A program made the translations under genes and the position numbers. Below, in pieces: positions 1-9,900 of a DNA stretch of 64,000 nt. The notes under the pieces were generated by a model. The model had not been told where the DNA came from, did no database searches, and saw only the letters and a list, made by a program, of their open reading frames with translations. This stretch comes from Archangium lansingense (GTDB lineage Bacteria > Myxococcota > Myxococcia > Myxococcales > Myxococcaceae), in the NCBI RefSeq assembly GCF_026626635.1, contig NZ_JAPNKA010000001.1, forward strand, positions 6,324,001 to 6,388,000, in the 5' to 3' direction. The first letter of the stretch is position 1. Every line of letters begins with the position of its first letter.

Positions 1-2
1 CC

Positions 3-3000
3 CAGGCGGAGCGGAGCCAGCGGGAGGCCCTCGCGGTCCCGTCCGTACGCGAGGAGGGGGTCTCGATTATTGCTCTGCTGGAGGCCCAGGCCTCGCGGGC
101 CCCGGAGGCACCCGCCATCATCTCCGGGGAGAAGAGTCTCTCCTGGGGTGGCTTGCGCGAGCGGGCTCGGCGTCTGGCCGGAGTGCTCACGAGCAGGGGC
201 GTGGGGCCCGAGCAGCTCGTGGCCGTGTGCCTGGAGCCGTCTCCCGAGCGTCTCGTCGCCCAGTGGGCCGTGCTGGAGGCCGGTGGAGCCTGGGTGCTCG
301 TGCCTCCGTCCCGGTTGAAGGAGCTGGCCTCGCTCGCACCCGAGGGCGCACCGGTGCCGTTGCTGCTCACGGACTCGCGGCTGCGCACCAGTGTGTCGTT
401 GGAGGCCTCGCGGGTGTTGTTCGTGGACGCGCCTCTGGACGAGGTGCCCGGGCTCGAACGTCGCGCCTCCTCGGCCGGTGCCGAGGCCATGGTCTGCCTC
501 GAGGCGCTGAGCGCGAACGAGGCCACTCCGCGGCGGGCCATCCACACACCCCGGACGGTGGCGCACCTGTTCCATGCGCTCGACCAGGGCAATGGAGGGA
601 CTCCCGGGGGCGCCTGGCTATGGGCCGAGGAGGCCGCGGGGCAGGGGAGCGGACTGGAAGTGCTCTGGGCCCTGTGCCGGGGCCTGCGCGTCGTCCTGCC
701 GCGTGAGCCCGCGAGCGCCCGGTTCGTGGTGACGGGTCGGGACTCCGCGCCCCGCCGCTCGCTGGCCTTCAGTCTCTCGTACTTCGCCAACGACGAGGAC
801 TCGCTCGGCCGGCGCAAGTACCAGCTCCTCCTGGATGGAGCGCGCTTCGCCGACTCGCACGGCTTCTCCGCCATCTGGACGCCCGAGCGCCACTTCCACT
901 CCTTCGGCGGCCTCTACCCGAGCCCCGCCATCACCGGCGCGGGCATCGCCACGATCACGGAGAAACTGGGCATTCGCGCGGGCAGCGTGGTCATCCCCCT
1001 GCACGATCCCCTCCAGGTAGCTGAGGAGTGGGCGATGATCGACAACCTCTCCGGAGGCCGGGTGGGGGTGTCGTTCGCCTCGGGCTGGCATGCCAATGAC
1101 TTTGTCTTCGCCCCGGACAACTACGCGCGCCGCAAGGAGATCATGCTCCGCGGCATCGAGACGGTGCGGCACCTCTGGCGAGGCGGGTCGGTGCGCCGCC
1201 GCAACGGCGATGGCCAGGAGGTGGAGATCGCCATCCGCCCGAAGCCAGTGCAGGCGGAGCTTCCCTTCTGGCTCACGGCCGCCGGCAGCCCGGAGACGTT
1301 CCGGCTCGCGGGCGAGCTGGGCGCCAACATCCTGACCAACTTGATGGGCCAGCAGCTCGACTCCCTCGCCGAGAAGGTGGCCCTCTACCGCGAGACGTGG
1401 CGGCGGCACGGCCATCCGGGCCGTGGTCACGTGAGCTTGATGATGCACGCGTTCCTCGGGACGGATGTGGCCGAGGTGCGCCGCACCGTGCGCGAGCCGC
1501 TGATGCGCTACTTCCGCAGCTCGGTGGACATCTCCAGTGGCTTCGCCGCGAGCCAGGGCCTCAAGGTGGACGTGCGGACCCTCACGCCTCGCGACATGGA
1601 CGCGATGCTGGAGCATGGCTTCGAGCGCCACCTGGAGGATGGCGGACTCTTCGGAACGCCCGAGTCCTGCGCGCCCACCGTCGAGCGCATGCGGCGGCTG
1701 GACGTAGACGAGGTGGCCTGTTTGGTGGACTTCGGCGCCAGCACCGAGGCGACGATGACCAGCCTCCAGCACCTGGACACCCTGCGGCGGCGCTCGCAGC
1801 CAGAGGGGACCGGGGCCGTGTCCTCCGCGCTGACGGAGAGCGGTGCGGAGGTGCAGTCGTTGCTCGCGCTGGTGCGCGAGACGGGCGCCACGCATCTGCA
1901 CTGCACGCCCCCGCTGGCCCGCGCGCTCGCCGCGCTCCCGGGAGTCTCCGAGGAGCTTCGCTCCGTGCGGCGGCTGTTCGTCGAGGGCGCGGCTCCGGAG
2001 CTGGCCGCCTCGCTCGCACGTGCGGCCGGGGTGGAGGTGCTGCGCCGCGAGGAGGCATTCGGGCCGGCGGCGTGGCTGCCGGTGCGCGCGGAGGAGTCGG
2101 GCACACCTGTCTTCCTGCCTCCCGCTCACATTCCGGTTCAGGTGCTGGACTCCCGGGGACGGCCCGTTCCCGTGGGAGTCTCCGGCGTGCTCGCCATCGG
2201 AGGCGGTGGCGTCCCGCGAGGCTTCTGGAAGGAACCTCCCCTGGAGGCGGGAGCACGGCTGCTCCCCACGGGACAGCGCGCCCGGTGCAGGGCCGATGGT
2301 TCCGTGGAGTTCCTCGCGGGTGCTCCGGTCCGTCGTCCGGCGCCTGCCCCAGTCAAGGCTCAACGCCCGGAGGTGGCTCGCCCGGAAGCGGCTCGCCGTC
2401 CCGAGGGGCCTCCCGCCATCGCTCGTGTGCCGCGCGATCGGCCGCTGCCGCTCAGCTTCTCTCAGCAGCGGCTGTGGTACCTGGATCAGCTCGAGCCGGG
2501 GAACGTGGCCTACAACAACCCGTCCGCGCTGCGCCTGAGCGGGCCCCTGAATGCCGCCGCGCTGGAGCGTGCTCTCAACGAGGTGGTCCGCCGCCACGAG
2601 GCGCTCCGGAGCACGTTCGTTCTGGAGGACTCCGGCCCCGTGCAGCGCATCGCCGAGTCCCTGACCGTGCCCCTGCCCGTGGTGCCGCTGGATGTAGAGG
2701 GGGACCGTGACGAGGCGATCGCCCGGTGGGCCAGTGAAGAGGCTCGACGGCCCTTCGATCTCGCGGCCGGTCCGTTGATTCGCGCGGCGCTGCTGCGTGT
2801 CGACGGCACGGAGCACGTGCTGCTCGTCACCCCGCACCATATCGTCTCCGACGGCTGGTCCGCGGGCGTGATGATGAAGGAGCTGGCGGTCCTCTACGCC
2901 GCCTTTGTCTCCGGTGCTGCTTCGCCGCTGCCAGAGCTGACCGTGCAGTACGTGGATTACGCCGCGTGGCAGCATGAGTGGTTGCGAGGCCCCGCGCTGG

Positions 3001-6000
3001 AGAAGGAGCAGTCCTGGTGGAAGCAGACGCTCGCCGACGTTCCGGTGCTGCGGCTCCCCACCGACAAGCCCCGGCCGGCAGTGCAGTCCTACCGGGGTGC
3101 GCAGCACCGCTTCATCGTGCCCAGGCGCGTGGCCGACGCGCTGGGGGCGCTCGCGAAGCGCGAGGGTGCCACGCCCTTCATGGTGCTCATGGCCGCCTAC
3201 CAGGTGCTCCTGTCCCGCTACAGCGGCCAGGAGGACTTCGCGGTGGGCACGGCCGTGGCAGGCCGCAGCCGCCCCGAGTTCGAGTCCCTCGTGGGCTGCT
3301 TCATCAACTCTCTGCCCTTGCGCGCCGAGCTCTCCGGGGATCCGTCCTTCGTGGAACTGCTCGGTCGCGTCCGCCGCACCGCCCTGGCGGCCTTCGCCCA
3401 CCAGGAGGCCCCCTTCGAGAAGCTGGTCGATGCCCTGCACGTCTCGCGTGACCTGGGCCACACGCCCATCTTCCAGACGCTGCTGGTGCTCCACAACGTT
3501 CCCATGCCCACCGTGCAGCTCGCGGGTCTCACCCTGAGCGGCATGGAGCTCCACGCGGGCGCCGCCAAGTTGGACCTCGCGCTGGAACTGCGCGAGACGG
3601 CGGACGGGCTCTGGGGTGGTCTCGAGTACAACACCGAACTCTTCGATGCAGAGACCATCGCTCGCATGGGCGGCCACTTCGTGCGCTTGCTCGAAGGCAT
3701 CGCCGCGGCTCCAGAGCACCGGCTCTCCTCGCTGACGCTTTTGTCCGAGGCCGAGCGCCGCCAGCTCCTGGTGGAGTGGAATCCGACTCAGGCGTCTCCG
3801 TCCTCCGCCACGGTGCTCGAGCTCTTCGAGGCTCAGGTGGCTCGGACCCCGGACGCGCCCGCCGTGGCCGATGCCGGTGAGGTGCTCTCGTATCGCGAGC
3901 TGGCCGCACGGTCCTGGCGCATCGCCTCGCTGCTGCGGCGGCAGGGCGTGGGTCCAGAGCACGTCGTGGCCCTCGCGCTGGAGCGCCCCACGGATGTCGT
4001 GTCCTCCATTCTCGGCACGCTCGCGGCCGGAGGTGCCTGGCTCCCGCTGGACATCTCGAATCCGCCGGAACGGCTGAAGCTCGTGCTCGAGGACGCGGGT
4101 GCGCGCGTGGTGCTCACCCGGGAGGCCATGAGTGGTCGCTTCGCGCTGGGAGAGGGACGGCCCGTGCTCGCCGTGGAGTCCGCGGCGTCCGAGTCCGCCG
4201 TGCTCCCCGCGTCGCGCCCGGAGCCCCATCACGCGGCCTATGTGCTTTTCACGTCCGGCTCCACGGGCAGGCCCAAGGGCGTGGTGGTGGAGCACCGCCA
4301 GCTCGTGCATGCCACCCGGGCTCGCTTCGAGGTGTACGGGACTCCGGGCATCTGCGTCCCGCTGTCACCGTTCACCTTCGATGCCTCGCTTGCTGGCCTG
4401 TTCTGGACGCTGCTCCACGGCGGCACGCTGCGCTTCCCGGATTCCGGAGTCATGGATGATCCGCGGGCGCTGGCCGCGTCCCTCTCGCGGCATGGGGTCA
4501 CGCATCTCATTGGTGTGCCGGTGCTGTACGCGCAGATCCTCGCGGCGGCTCCGGCCGGTGGGCTCTCCAGTCTGCGCGCGGTGACCGTCGGCGGCGAAGC
4601 GTGCCCGCGCGACCTGGTCCGCGCCCATCACGAGGCCCTGCCCAACACGGCCCTCTTCAATGAGTACGGCCCCACCGAGGCCACCATCTGGAGCACCGTG
4701 CACAAGGTGGATCCGGCGGACCTGGGATCCGTTCCCATCGGCCGCGCCATCCCCGGTGCCAGGGTGTACGTGCTCGATGAGCGCCTCCAGCCCGTCCCCG
4801 TGGGTGTGCCCGGCGAGCTGTACATCGGCGGCGCGGGCGTGGCGCGCGGCTACCTCAAGCGGCCCGAGCTCACCTCCGAGCGTTTCGTGGCCGACCCGTT
4901 CGACACGAGCTCCGGTGCTCGGCTGTACCGCACGGGCGATCGCGTGCGCTGGCGGAAGGACGGGGTGCTCGAGTTCCTCGGACGCCAGGACGGGCAGGTG
5001 AAGGTACGGGGCTTCCGCATCGAGACGGGTGAGGTGGAAGCTGCGCTCGCTGCCCACTCCGGGCTGCGCGAGGTGGCGGTGGCCGCGCGCGAGGACGGGC
5101 GTGGCGGCAGACGGCTCGTCGGCTACGTCGTTCCCCACCAGCGTCCCGGTCCTACTGCGGACGCGCTGCGCGCCTTCCTGCGCGAGCGGCTCCCCGAATA
5201 CATGGTGCCGTCCGCCTTCGTGGAGCGTGAGGTCCTGCCGCGCACGCGCAATGGCAAGGTGGACGTGGGCGCCCTGCCGGCCCCGGAGCTCCAGCCGGCC
5301 GTCCGCAGCGCCGCGTATGTGGCACCGCGCAACGAGCTGGAGGAACAGCTCGCACGCATCTGGTGCGAAGTGCTCGGCGTGGAGCGCGTCGGCGTGGACG
5401 ACAACTTCTTCGAGCTGGGCGGGGATTCCATCCTCAGCATCCAGATCGTCACCCGGGCGGGCCGGGCCGGCATCGAGCTGTCGCCGCGCCAGGTCTTCCA
5501 GAACCCCACGGTGGCCCGGCTCGCGGCGGTGGCGAACACGCGGCTCGCCGTGCAGGCCGAGCAGGGACCCGTGACGGGCCCGGTGGCGCTGAGCCCCATT
5601 CAGCGCTGGTTCTTCGCTCAGGCCCCCGCGGAGCCTCATCACTGGAACATGTCGCTCCTCCTGGAGGTGCGCACGGCGCTGGACGCGGCGCTGCTGGAGC
5701 GCACGTTGGGGCTCGTAGTGGAGCACCACGACGCGCTGCGCCTGCGCTTCGCTCGCACGGACGAGGGCTGGCGGCAGGTGTGCGCGGCCCCGGGCGAGCC
5801 CATGCGGCTGGAGCGCGTGGATCTGTCGGGCGTGGCTCCCGAGTCCCGGGCCGCGGAGTTGGAGCGGCGGGCCACGGAGGCACAGGGCTCGCTCCGGTTG
5901 GAGGAGGGACCGCTGCTCCGGGCGGTGCTGTTCGACCTCGGGGCCGGGAACTCCGGACGCCTGCTGCTCGTGCTGCACCACATGGTGGTGGATGGCGTCT

Positions 6001-6986
6001 CGTGGCGCATCCTCCTGGAGGATCTGCTGGTGACGTACCAGCGGCTCGCGGCGGGTGCTCCGGTGGCGATGCCTCCGAAGACCACCTCCTTCCAGGCGTG
6101 GGCCCGGGGCCTCTCCGAGCACGCGCGCTCCGGGAAGCTGGACGCCGAGCGCTCCTGGTGGCTGGCGCGTCCCTGGGCTCGCGTCACGCGGCTGCCCGTA
6201 GACTCGCCGGGAGGGGAGAACCTCGAGGGCTCGGCTCGGAGCGTGAGCCTGAGCCTCACCGCCGAGGAGACCCGTGCGCTGTTGCAGGACGTGCCGCGCG
6301 CGTACCACACGCAGATCAACGATGCGCTCCTCACCGCGCTCGCGCGGACGGTGGGCCGCTGGTCCAGCAACTCGCTGGTGCTGGTGGACGTGGAGGGCCA
6401 CGGGCGCGAGGAATTGCTCGCGGGTCTGGACGTCTCGCGCACGGTGGGTTGGTTCACCACGTTCTTCCCGGCGCTGCTGGAGGCCCGGGAGGCCGCTGGC
6501 CTGGGTGAGACGTTGCGAGACGTGAAGGAGCAGCTCCGCGCCGTGCCCTCCAAGGGCATGGGCTACGGGCTGCTGCGCCACCTGGGCGAGGACGCTGGGC
6601 TGGCGGGGCTTCCGTCGGCAGAGCTGAGCTTCAACTACCTCGGACAGGTGGATGGGGCGCTCAACGGCAACGGGATGCTCGCGCTCGCGCCCGAGGGCAT
6701 GGGACCGCAGCGTGGGCCTCGCACCCGCAGGCCGTACCTGCTCGACGTGGTGGGCGCCGTGGTGGGCGGCCGCCTCCAGATGACGTGGACGTATGGGGAG
6801 TTGATTCACCGGAAGGAGACCGTCGAGAAGCTCGCGGCGGACTTCCTGGAGCGGCTGCGCGAGCTGATCGCGCACTGCCAGTCCCCCGAGGCCGGAGGCC
6901 ACACGCCTTCTGACTTCCCGATGGCCAAGGTGAAGCAGTCCCAGCTCGACAAGCTTTCCGCCCGGTTCGGCAAGAAGACCAAATGA
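3..6986 (+). CDS. NRPS (5'-truncated): degenerate A with luciferase-like monooxygenase, then C-A-PCP-E
   Basis: Non-ribosomal peptide synthetase subunit whose frame is open from the first bases, so its true start lies upstream of the window. Domains in nucleotide order are: degenerate A halves (about 63-740 and 1810-2340) around a luciferase-like monooxygenase (about 750-1800); a condensation domain (about 2440-3760, HHIVSDG at about 2835); an adenylation domain (about 3805-5280, TSGSTGRPKG at 4251, YGPTE, and the terminal NGKVD Lys); a carrier protein (LGGDS at 5415); and an epimerase (about 5575-6890, HHMVVDGVSW near 5975, RTVGWFT). It should therefore add one residue and epimerise it to D. 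Its TGA overlaps the next NRPS start by four bases (ATGA), so the two are translationally coupled. The C-terminal tail (TPSDFPMAKVKQSQLDKL) is the usual E-to-C linker. Family assignment is certain; the product is not recognised. Confidence 0.96.
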   Translation, partial: QAERSQREALAVPSVREEGVSIIALLEAQASRAPEAPAIISGEKSLSWGGLRERARRLAGVLTSRGVGPEQLVAVCLEPSPERLVAQWAVLEAGGAWVLVPPSRLKELASLAPEGAPVPLLLTDSRLRTSVSLEASRVLFVDAPLDEVPGLERRASSAGAEAMVCLEALSANEATPRRAIHTPRTVAHLFHALDQGNGGTPGGAWLWAEEAAGQGSGLEVLWALCRGLRVVLPREPASARFVVTGRDSAPRRSLAFSLSYFANDEDSLGRRKYQLLLDGARFADSHGFSAIWTPERHFHSFGGLYPSPAITGAGIATITEKLGIRAGSVVIPLHDPLQVAEEWAMIDNLSGGRVGVSFASGWHANDFVFAPDNYARRKEIMLRGIETVRHLWRGGSVRRRNGDGQEVEIAIRPKPVQAELPFWLTAAGSPETFRLAGELGANILTNLMGQQLDSLAEKVALYRETWRRHGHPGRGHVSLMMHAFLGTDVAEVRRTVREPLMRYFRSSVDISSGFAASQGLKVDVRTLTPRDMDAMLEHGFERHLEDGGLFGTPESCAPTVERMRRLDVDEVACLVDFGASTEATMTSLQHLDTLRRRSQPEGTGAVSSALTESGAEVQSLLALVRETGATHLHCTPPLARALAALPGVSEELRSVRRLFVEGAAPELAASLARAAGVEVLRREEAFGPAAWLPVRAEESGTPVFLPPAHIPVQVLDSRGRPVPVGVSGVLAIGGGGVPRGFWKEPPLEAGARLLPTGQRARCRADGSVEFLAGAPVRRPAPAPVKAQRPEVARPEAARRPEGPPAIARVPRDRPLPLSFSQQRLWYLDQLEPGNVAYNNPSALRLSGPLNAAALERALNEVVRRHEALRSTFVLEDSGPVQRIAESLTVPLPVVPLDVEGDRDEAIARWASEEARRPFDLAAGPLIRAALLRVDGTEHVLLVTPHHIVSDGWSAGVMMKELAVLYAAFVSGAASPLPELTVQYVDYAAWQHEWLRGPALEKEQSWWKQTLADVPVLRLPTDKPRPAVQSYRGAQHRFIVPRRVADALGALAKREGATPFMVLMAAYQVLLSRYSGQEDFAVGTAVAGRSRPEFESLVGCFINSLPLRAELSGDPSFVELLGRVRRTALAAFAHQEAPFEKLVDALHVSRDLGHTPIFQTLLVLHNVPMPTVQLAGLTLSGMELHAGAAKLDLALELRETADGLWGGLEYNTELFDAETIARMGGHFVRLLEGIAAAPEHRLSSLTLLSEAERRQLLVEWNPTQASPSSATVLELFEAQVARTPDAPAVADAGEVLSYRELAARSWRIASLLRRQGVGPEHVVALALERPTDVVSSILGTLAAGGAWLPLDISNPPERLKLVLEDAGARVVLTREAMSGRFALGEGRPVLAVESAASESAVLPASRPEPHHAAYVLFTSGSTGRPKGVVVEHRQLVHATRARFEVYGTPGICVPLSPFTFDASLAGLFWTLLHGGTLRFPDSGVMDDPRALAASLSRHGVTHLIGVPVLYAQILAAAPAGGLSSLRAVTVGGEACPRDLVRAHHEALPNTALFNEYGPTEATIWSTVHKVDPADLGSVPIGRAIPGARVYVLDERLQPVPVGVPGELYIGGAGVARGYLKRPELTSERFVADPFDTSSGARLYRTGDRVRWRKDGVLEFLGRQDGQVKVRGFRIETGEVEAALAAHSGLREVAVAAREDGRGGRRLVGYVVPHQRPGPTADALRAFLRERLPEYMVPSAFVEREVLPRTRNGKVDVGALPAPELQPAVRSAAYVAPRNELEEQLARIWCEVLGVERVGVDDNFFELGGDSILSIQIVTRAGRAGIELSPRQVFQNPTVARLAAVANTRLAVQAEQGPVTGPVALSPIQRWFFAQAPAEPHHWNMSLLLEVRTALDAALLERTLGLVVEHHDALRLRFARTDEGWRQVCAAPGEPMRLERVDLSGVAPESRAAELERRATEAQGSLRLEEGPLLRAVLFDLGAGNSGRLLLVLHHMVVDGVSWRILLEDLLVTYQRLAAGAPVAMPPKTTSFQAWARGLSEHARSGKLDAERSWWLARPWARVTRLPVDSPGGENLEGSARSVSLSLTAEETRALLQDVPRAYHTQINDALLTALARTVGRWSSNSLVLVDVEGHGREELLAGLDVSRTVGWFTTFFPALLEAREAAGLGETLRDVKEQLRAVPSKGMGYGLLRHLGEDAGLAGLPSAELSFNYLGQVDGALNGNGMLALAPEGMGPQRGPRTRRPYLLDVVGAVVGGRLQMTWTYGELIHRKETVEKLAADFLERLRELIAHCQSPEAGGHTPSDFPMAKVKQSQLDKLSARFGKKTK
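63..2340 (+). other. Degenerate adenylation domain hosting a luciferase-like monooxygenase domain
   Basis: The segment begins as an ordinary A domain (ALLEAQASRAPEAPAI) and has an A4-like stretch (LEVLWALCRGLRVVLP). It then switches to a complete flavin-dependent luciferase-like monooxygenase (SLSYFANDE, ERHFHSFGG, SGWHANDF, TAAGSPETFRLAGELG). It returns to A-like sequence with weakened motifs: AFGPAAW for YGPTE, GVLAIGGGG for GELxIxG, LLPTGQ for YRTGD. The ATP-binding TSGSTG motif, the A8 motif and the terminal Lys are absent, and no carrier protein follows before the next C domain. Monooxygenases embedded in A domains are known, for example MtaG of myxothiazol. Here the A part looks unable to activate an amino acid, so it may serve only as scaffold. 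Confidence 0.85.
2440..6900 (+). other. NRPS module C-A-PCP-E (D-residue module)
   Basis: Complete elongation module with an LCL-like C domain (LSFSQQRLWYLDQ), A, PCP of the LGGDS type and E. My manual alignment of the A pocket to GrsA gives D-A-A-G-T-G-E-I-W; I do not recognise a substrate for this code. The A domain has no palindromic element between A8 and A10, unlike the next three A domains. Confidence 0.85.
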
Positions 6987-9900
6987 GCGACAACATCGAA
7001 AACCTGTACCCGCTCTCCCCGCTGCAGCAGGGAATGCTCTTCCACGTCCTCCAGGAGCAGGGCGTTGGTCTGTACTTCAACCAGCTCTCCTGCGAGCTGC
7101 GCGGGGCGCTGAACCTCCCGGCCTTCACGGAGGCCTGGCGGCGGGCGGTGGCGGCGTTCTCCATCCTTCGCACGGCCATCGTCTGGGAGGACGTCGACGA
7201 GCCCCTCCAGGTGGTGCTCACCGAGGTGGAGCTGCCGCTCGAGCAGGAGGACTGGCGCGGGACTCCGGCCGAGGAGCAGGAGGCGCGCTTCACCGCCTGG
7301 CTGGAGGAAGATCGCCGCCGGGGAGTCGACCTGGGCACGCCGCCGCTGCTGCGCCTGTCGCTGCTGCGCACCGGGGACTCGGCGTACCGCTTCGTCTTCA
7401 GCCACCACCACATCTTGCTGGACGGGTGGTCCGTTCCCCTCCTCATCAAGCAAGTCTTCGTCCTCTACGAGAGCCTCGTCCGGGGCCTCACGCCGCGCGT
7501 GGAGCAGGCACGGCCCTACGGTGATTACATCGAGTGGATTCAGGAGCGCGGGCTGGAGGAGTCCGAGCGCTTCTGGCGCCGCTCGCTCGCGGGTTTCTCC
7601 GAGCCCACCGAGCTGGGGAGGGGCTTCCCCCCCGCGGAGGGCTGGCCCACGTCCGGCCGCACCACCCGGCGGATTCACTTGTCCGCCTCCACCACCGAGG
7701 CGCTGAACGCGCTCGCGCGCCAGCAGGGGCTCACGCTCAACACCGTGGTGCAGGGGGCCTGGGCGCTGCTGCTCGGGCACTACGGGAGGACGAAGGACGT
7801 CGTCTTCGGCACCACGGTGTCGGGCCGTCCACCAGAGCTGCCCGGCGTGGAGGGCATGGTGGGCCTGTTCATCAACACGCTGCCGGTACGCGTGCGTCTG
7901 CCGTCGGATGAGCCGCTCATTCAGTGGCTGAAGGGACTCCAGGCGTGGCTGCTGGAGATGCGGCAGCACGAGCACTCGCCGCTGGTGAAGGTCCAGCGCT
8001 GGAGCGAGGTCCCCTCCGGTACGCCGCTCTTCGAGAGCCTGGTTGTCTTCGAGAACTACCCGGTGGACGCGGCACTCACGGCATCGCTGCCCTCGCTGGA
8101 GGTGCGCGACGTGCGCGCCGCCGAGGAGGACCATCACCCGCTGACGCTGGTGGCCGTGCCGGGCCGCGAGCTGCGGTTGGACCTCTCCCATGAGTGCGCT
8201 CGCTTCGACGCGGACCATGTGGACGGGATGCTGGGACAACTGCGTCTGTTGCTCGAGGCCATGGCCTCCCGGCCGGAGCAGCGGCTGCGCGAGCTGTCCC
8301 CGGTGGACGCGGCCGCACGCCAGCGGCTTCTCCAGGAGTGGAGCACCGCAGGCGGGCCTTCCACCGAGCCGGCTGTGCTCCATCACCTCTTCGAGGAGCA
8401 GGTGGCGCGGACGCCGGAGGCCGAGGCGCTGGTGTTCGGCTCCGAGCGGCTTACCTACGCGGAGCTCGATGCACGGGCCAACCAGCTCGCGCACCACTTG
8501 CGCGGGCTCGGCGTGAAGGCGGAGTCCCGGGTGGTGCTGTGCCTGGAGCGCTCTCTGGATCTCATTGTCTCCATGCTGGGCGTGCTCAAGGCCGGTGCCG
8601 CGTATGTGCCGGTGGATCCGGCGTGGCCGGCGGCTCGACTCCAGTCCTTGCTGGAGGACAGCGGTGCCGTCGCGGTGCTCGTGCAGTCGCGGACCTCTGC
8701 CTGGCTGGAGGGACGGGACGTGCCTCGCGTGGTGTTCGATGCGCAGGCGGACCTCGAGGCGCTCTCGCTGGCTCCTCGGACGGCTCCCGAAGTGCGGGTG
8801 CACCCCGAGCAGCTCGCGTACATCATCTATACGTCGGGTTCGACGGGCAGGCCCAAGGGCGTGCTGGTGGAGCACCGGAACGTCTGCAACACCGTGCGGG
8901 TCTCTCGTTGGGCCTGGGCCGTGGGGCCGGGCAAGCGGGTGCTGCAGTTCGCCTCGGCGAGCTTTGACGCATCCGTCTCGGAGATCTACGGCGCGCTGCT
9001 CGACGGCGCGGCGCTCGTGGTGGCCTCGCGCGAGGCCATTCAGCCTGGGCCGGATCTGGTGCGGCTGCTGCGCGAGCAGCGGATCACCTCGGCCATGCTC
9101 ACGCCCTCCGTCCTGGAGGTGACACCTGCCGAGTCGCTGCCCCTGCTGGAGACGGTGATGGCGGCGGGCGAGGCCTGCAACCCGGGGCTGACGAAGCGCT
9201 GGGGCACGGGGCGGCGCTTCATCAACGTGTACGGGCCGACGGAGATCACCATCTGCGCGACCCTGGCCGACTGCGTGCCGGGTGCGCCGGTGACGCCTCT
9301 GGGTCCGCCGATCGGAGGCGCCCGCCTCTACGTGCTGGACGCGGAACTGCGTCCGGTGGCCCAGGGCGTGCGGGGTGAGCTGTACGTCGGCGGCGCGGGT
9401 GTGAGCCGGGGCTACCTCGGGCGGCCAGAGCTGACGGCGGAGCGTTATCTTCCAGAGCCCTTCAGCGGAGAGCCTGGGGCTCGCATGTACCGCACGGGTG
9501 ACGTCGTCCGGTGGATGCCGGACGGGCAGCTCGAGTTCTTCGGTCGCGCCGACGAGCAGGTGAAGGTGCGCGGCTTCCGCATCGAGCTGGGCGAGATCGA
9601 GGCCGCCCTGCGCGCGGAGCCCTCGGTGAGCGAGACGGTGGTGGTGCTCCGCAAGGGAGCCCAGGGCGAGGCGAAGCTGGTGGCCTACGTGGTGCCCACT
9701 TCCCCCACTTCCCCCACTTCCCCCACTTCCCCTCTCCCTTTGGGAGAGGGACGGGGTGAGGGTGCCACGGCTCCCAGGTTGGATCTCTCCACGCTACGCG
9801 CCTCCCTGCGTCAGCGCCTCCCCGAGTACATGGTGCCCGCGGTCTTCGTGCTGCTGGACGCGCTGCCCCTCAATACGAGCGGTAAGGTGGATCGCCGGGC

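Noticed and set aside
618..4310. Very long open frame (over 1,200 codons) antisense to the first NRPS
   Set aside because: High GC removes stops on the opposite strand of NRPS DNA. The translation is His/Arg/Gly-rich low-complexity with no domain, and the + strand is clearly coding. The same holds for antisense frames at 11309-14650, 17828-20890 and 20966-24088.
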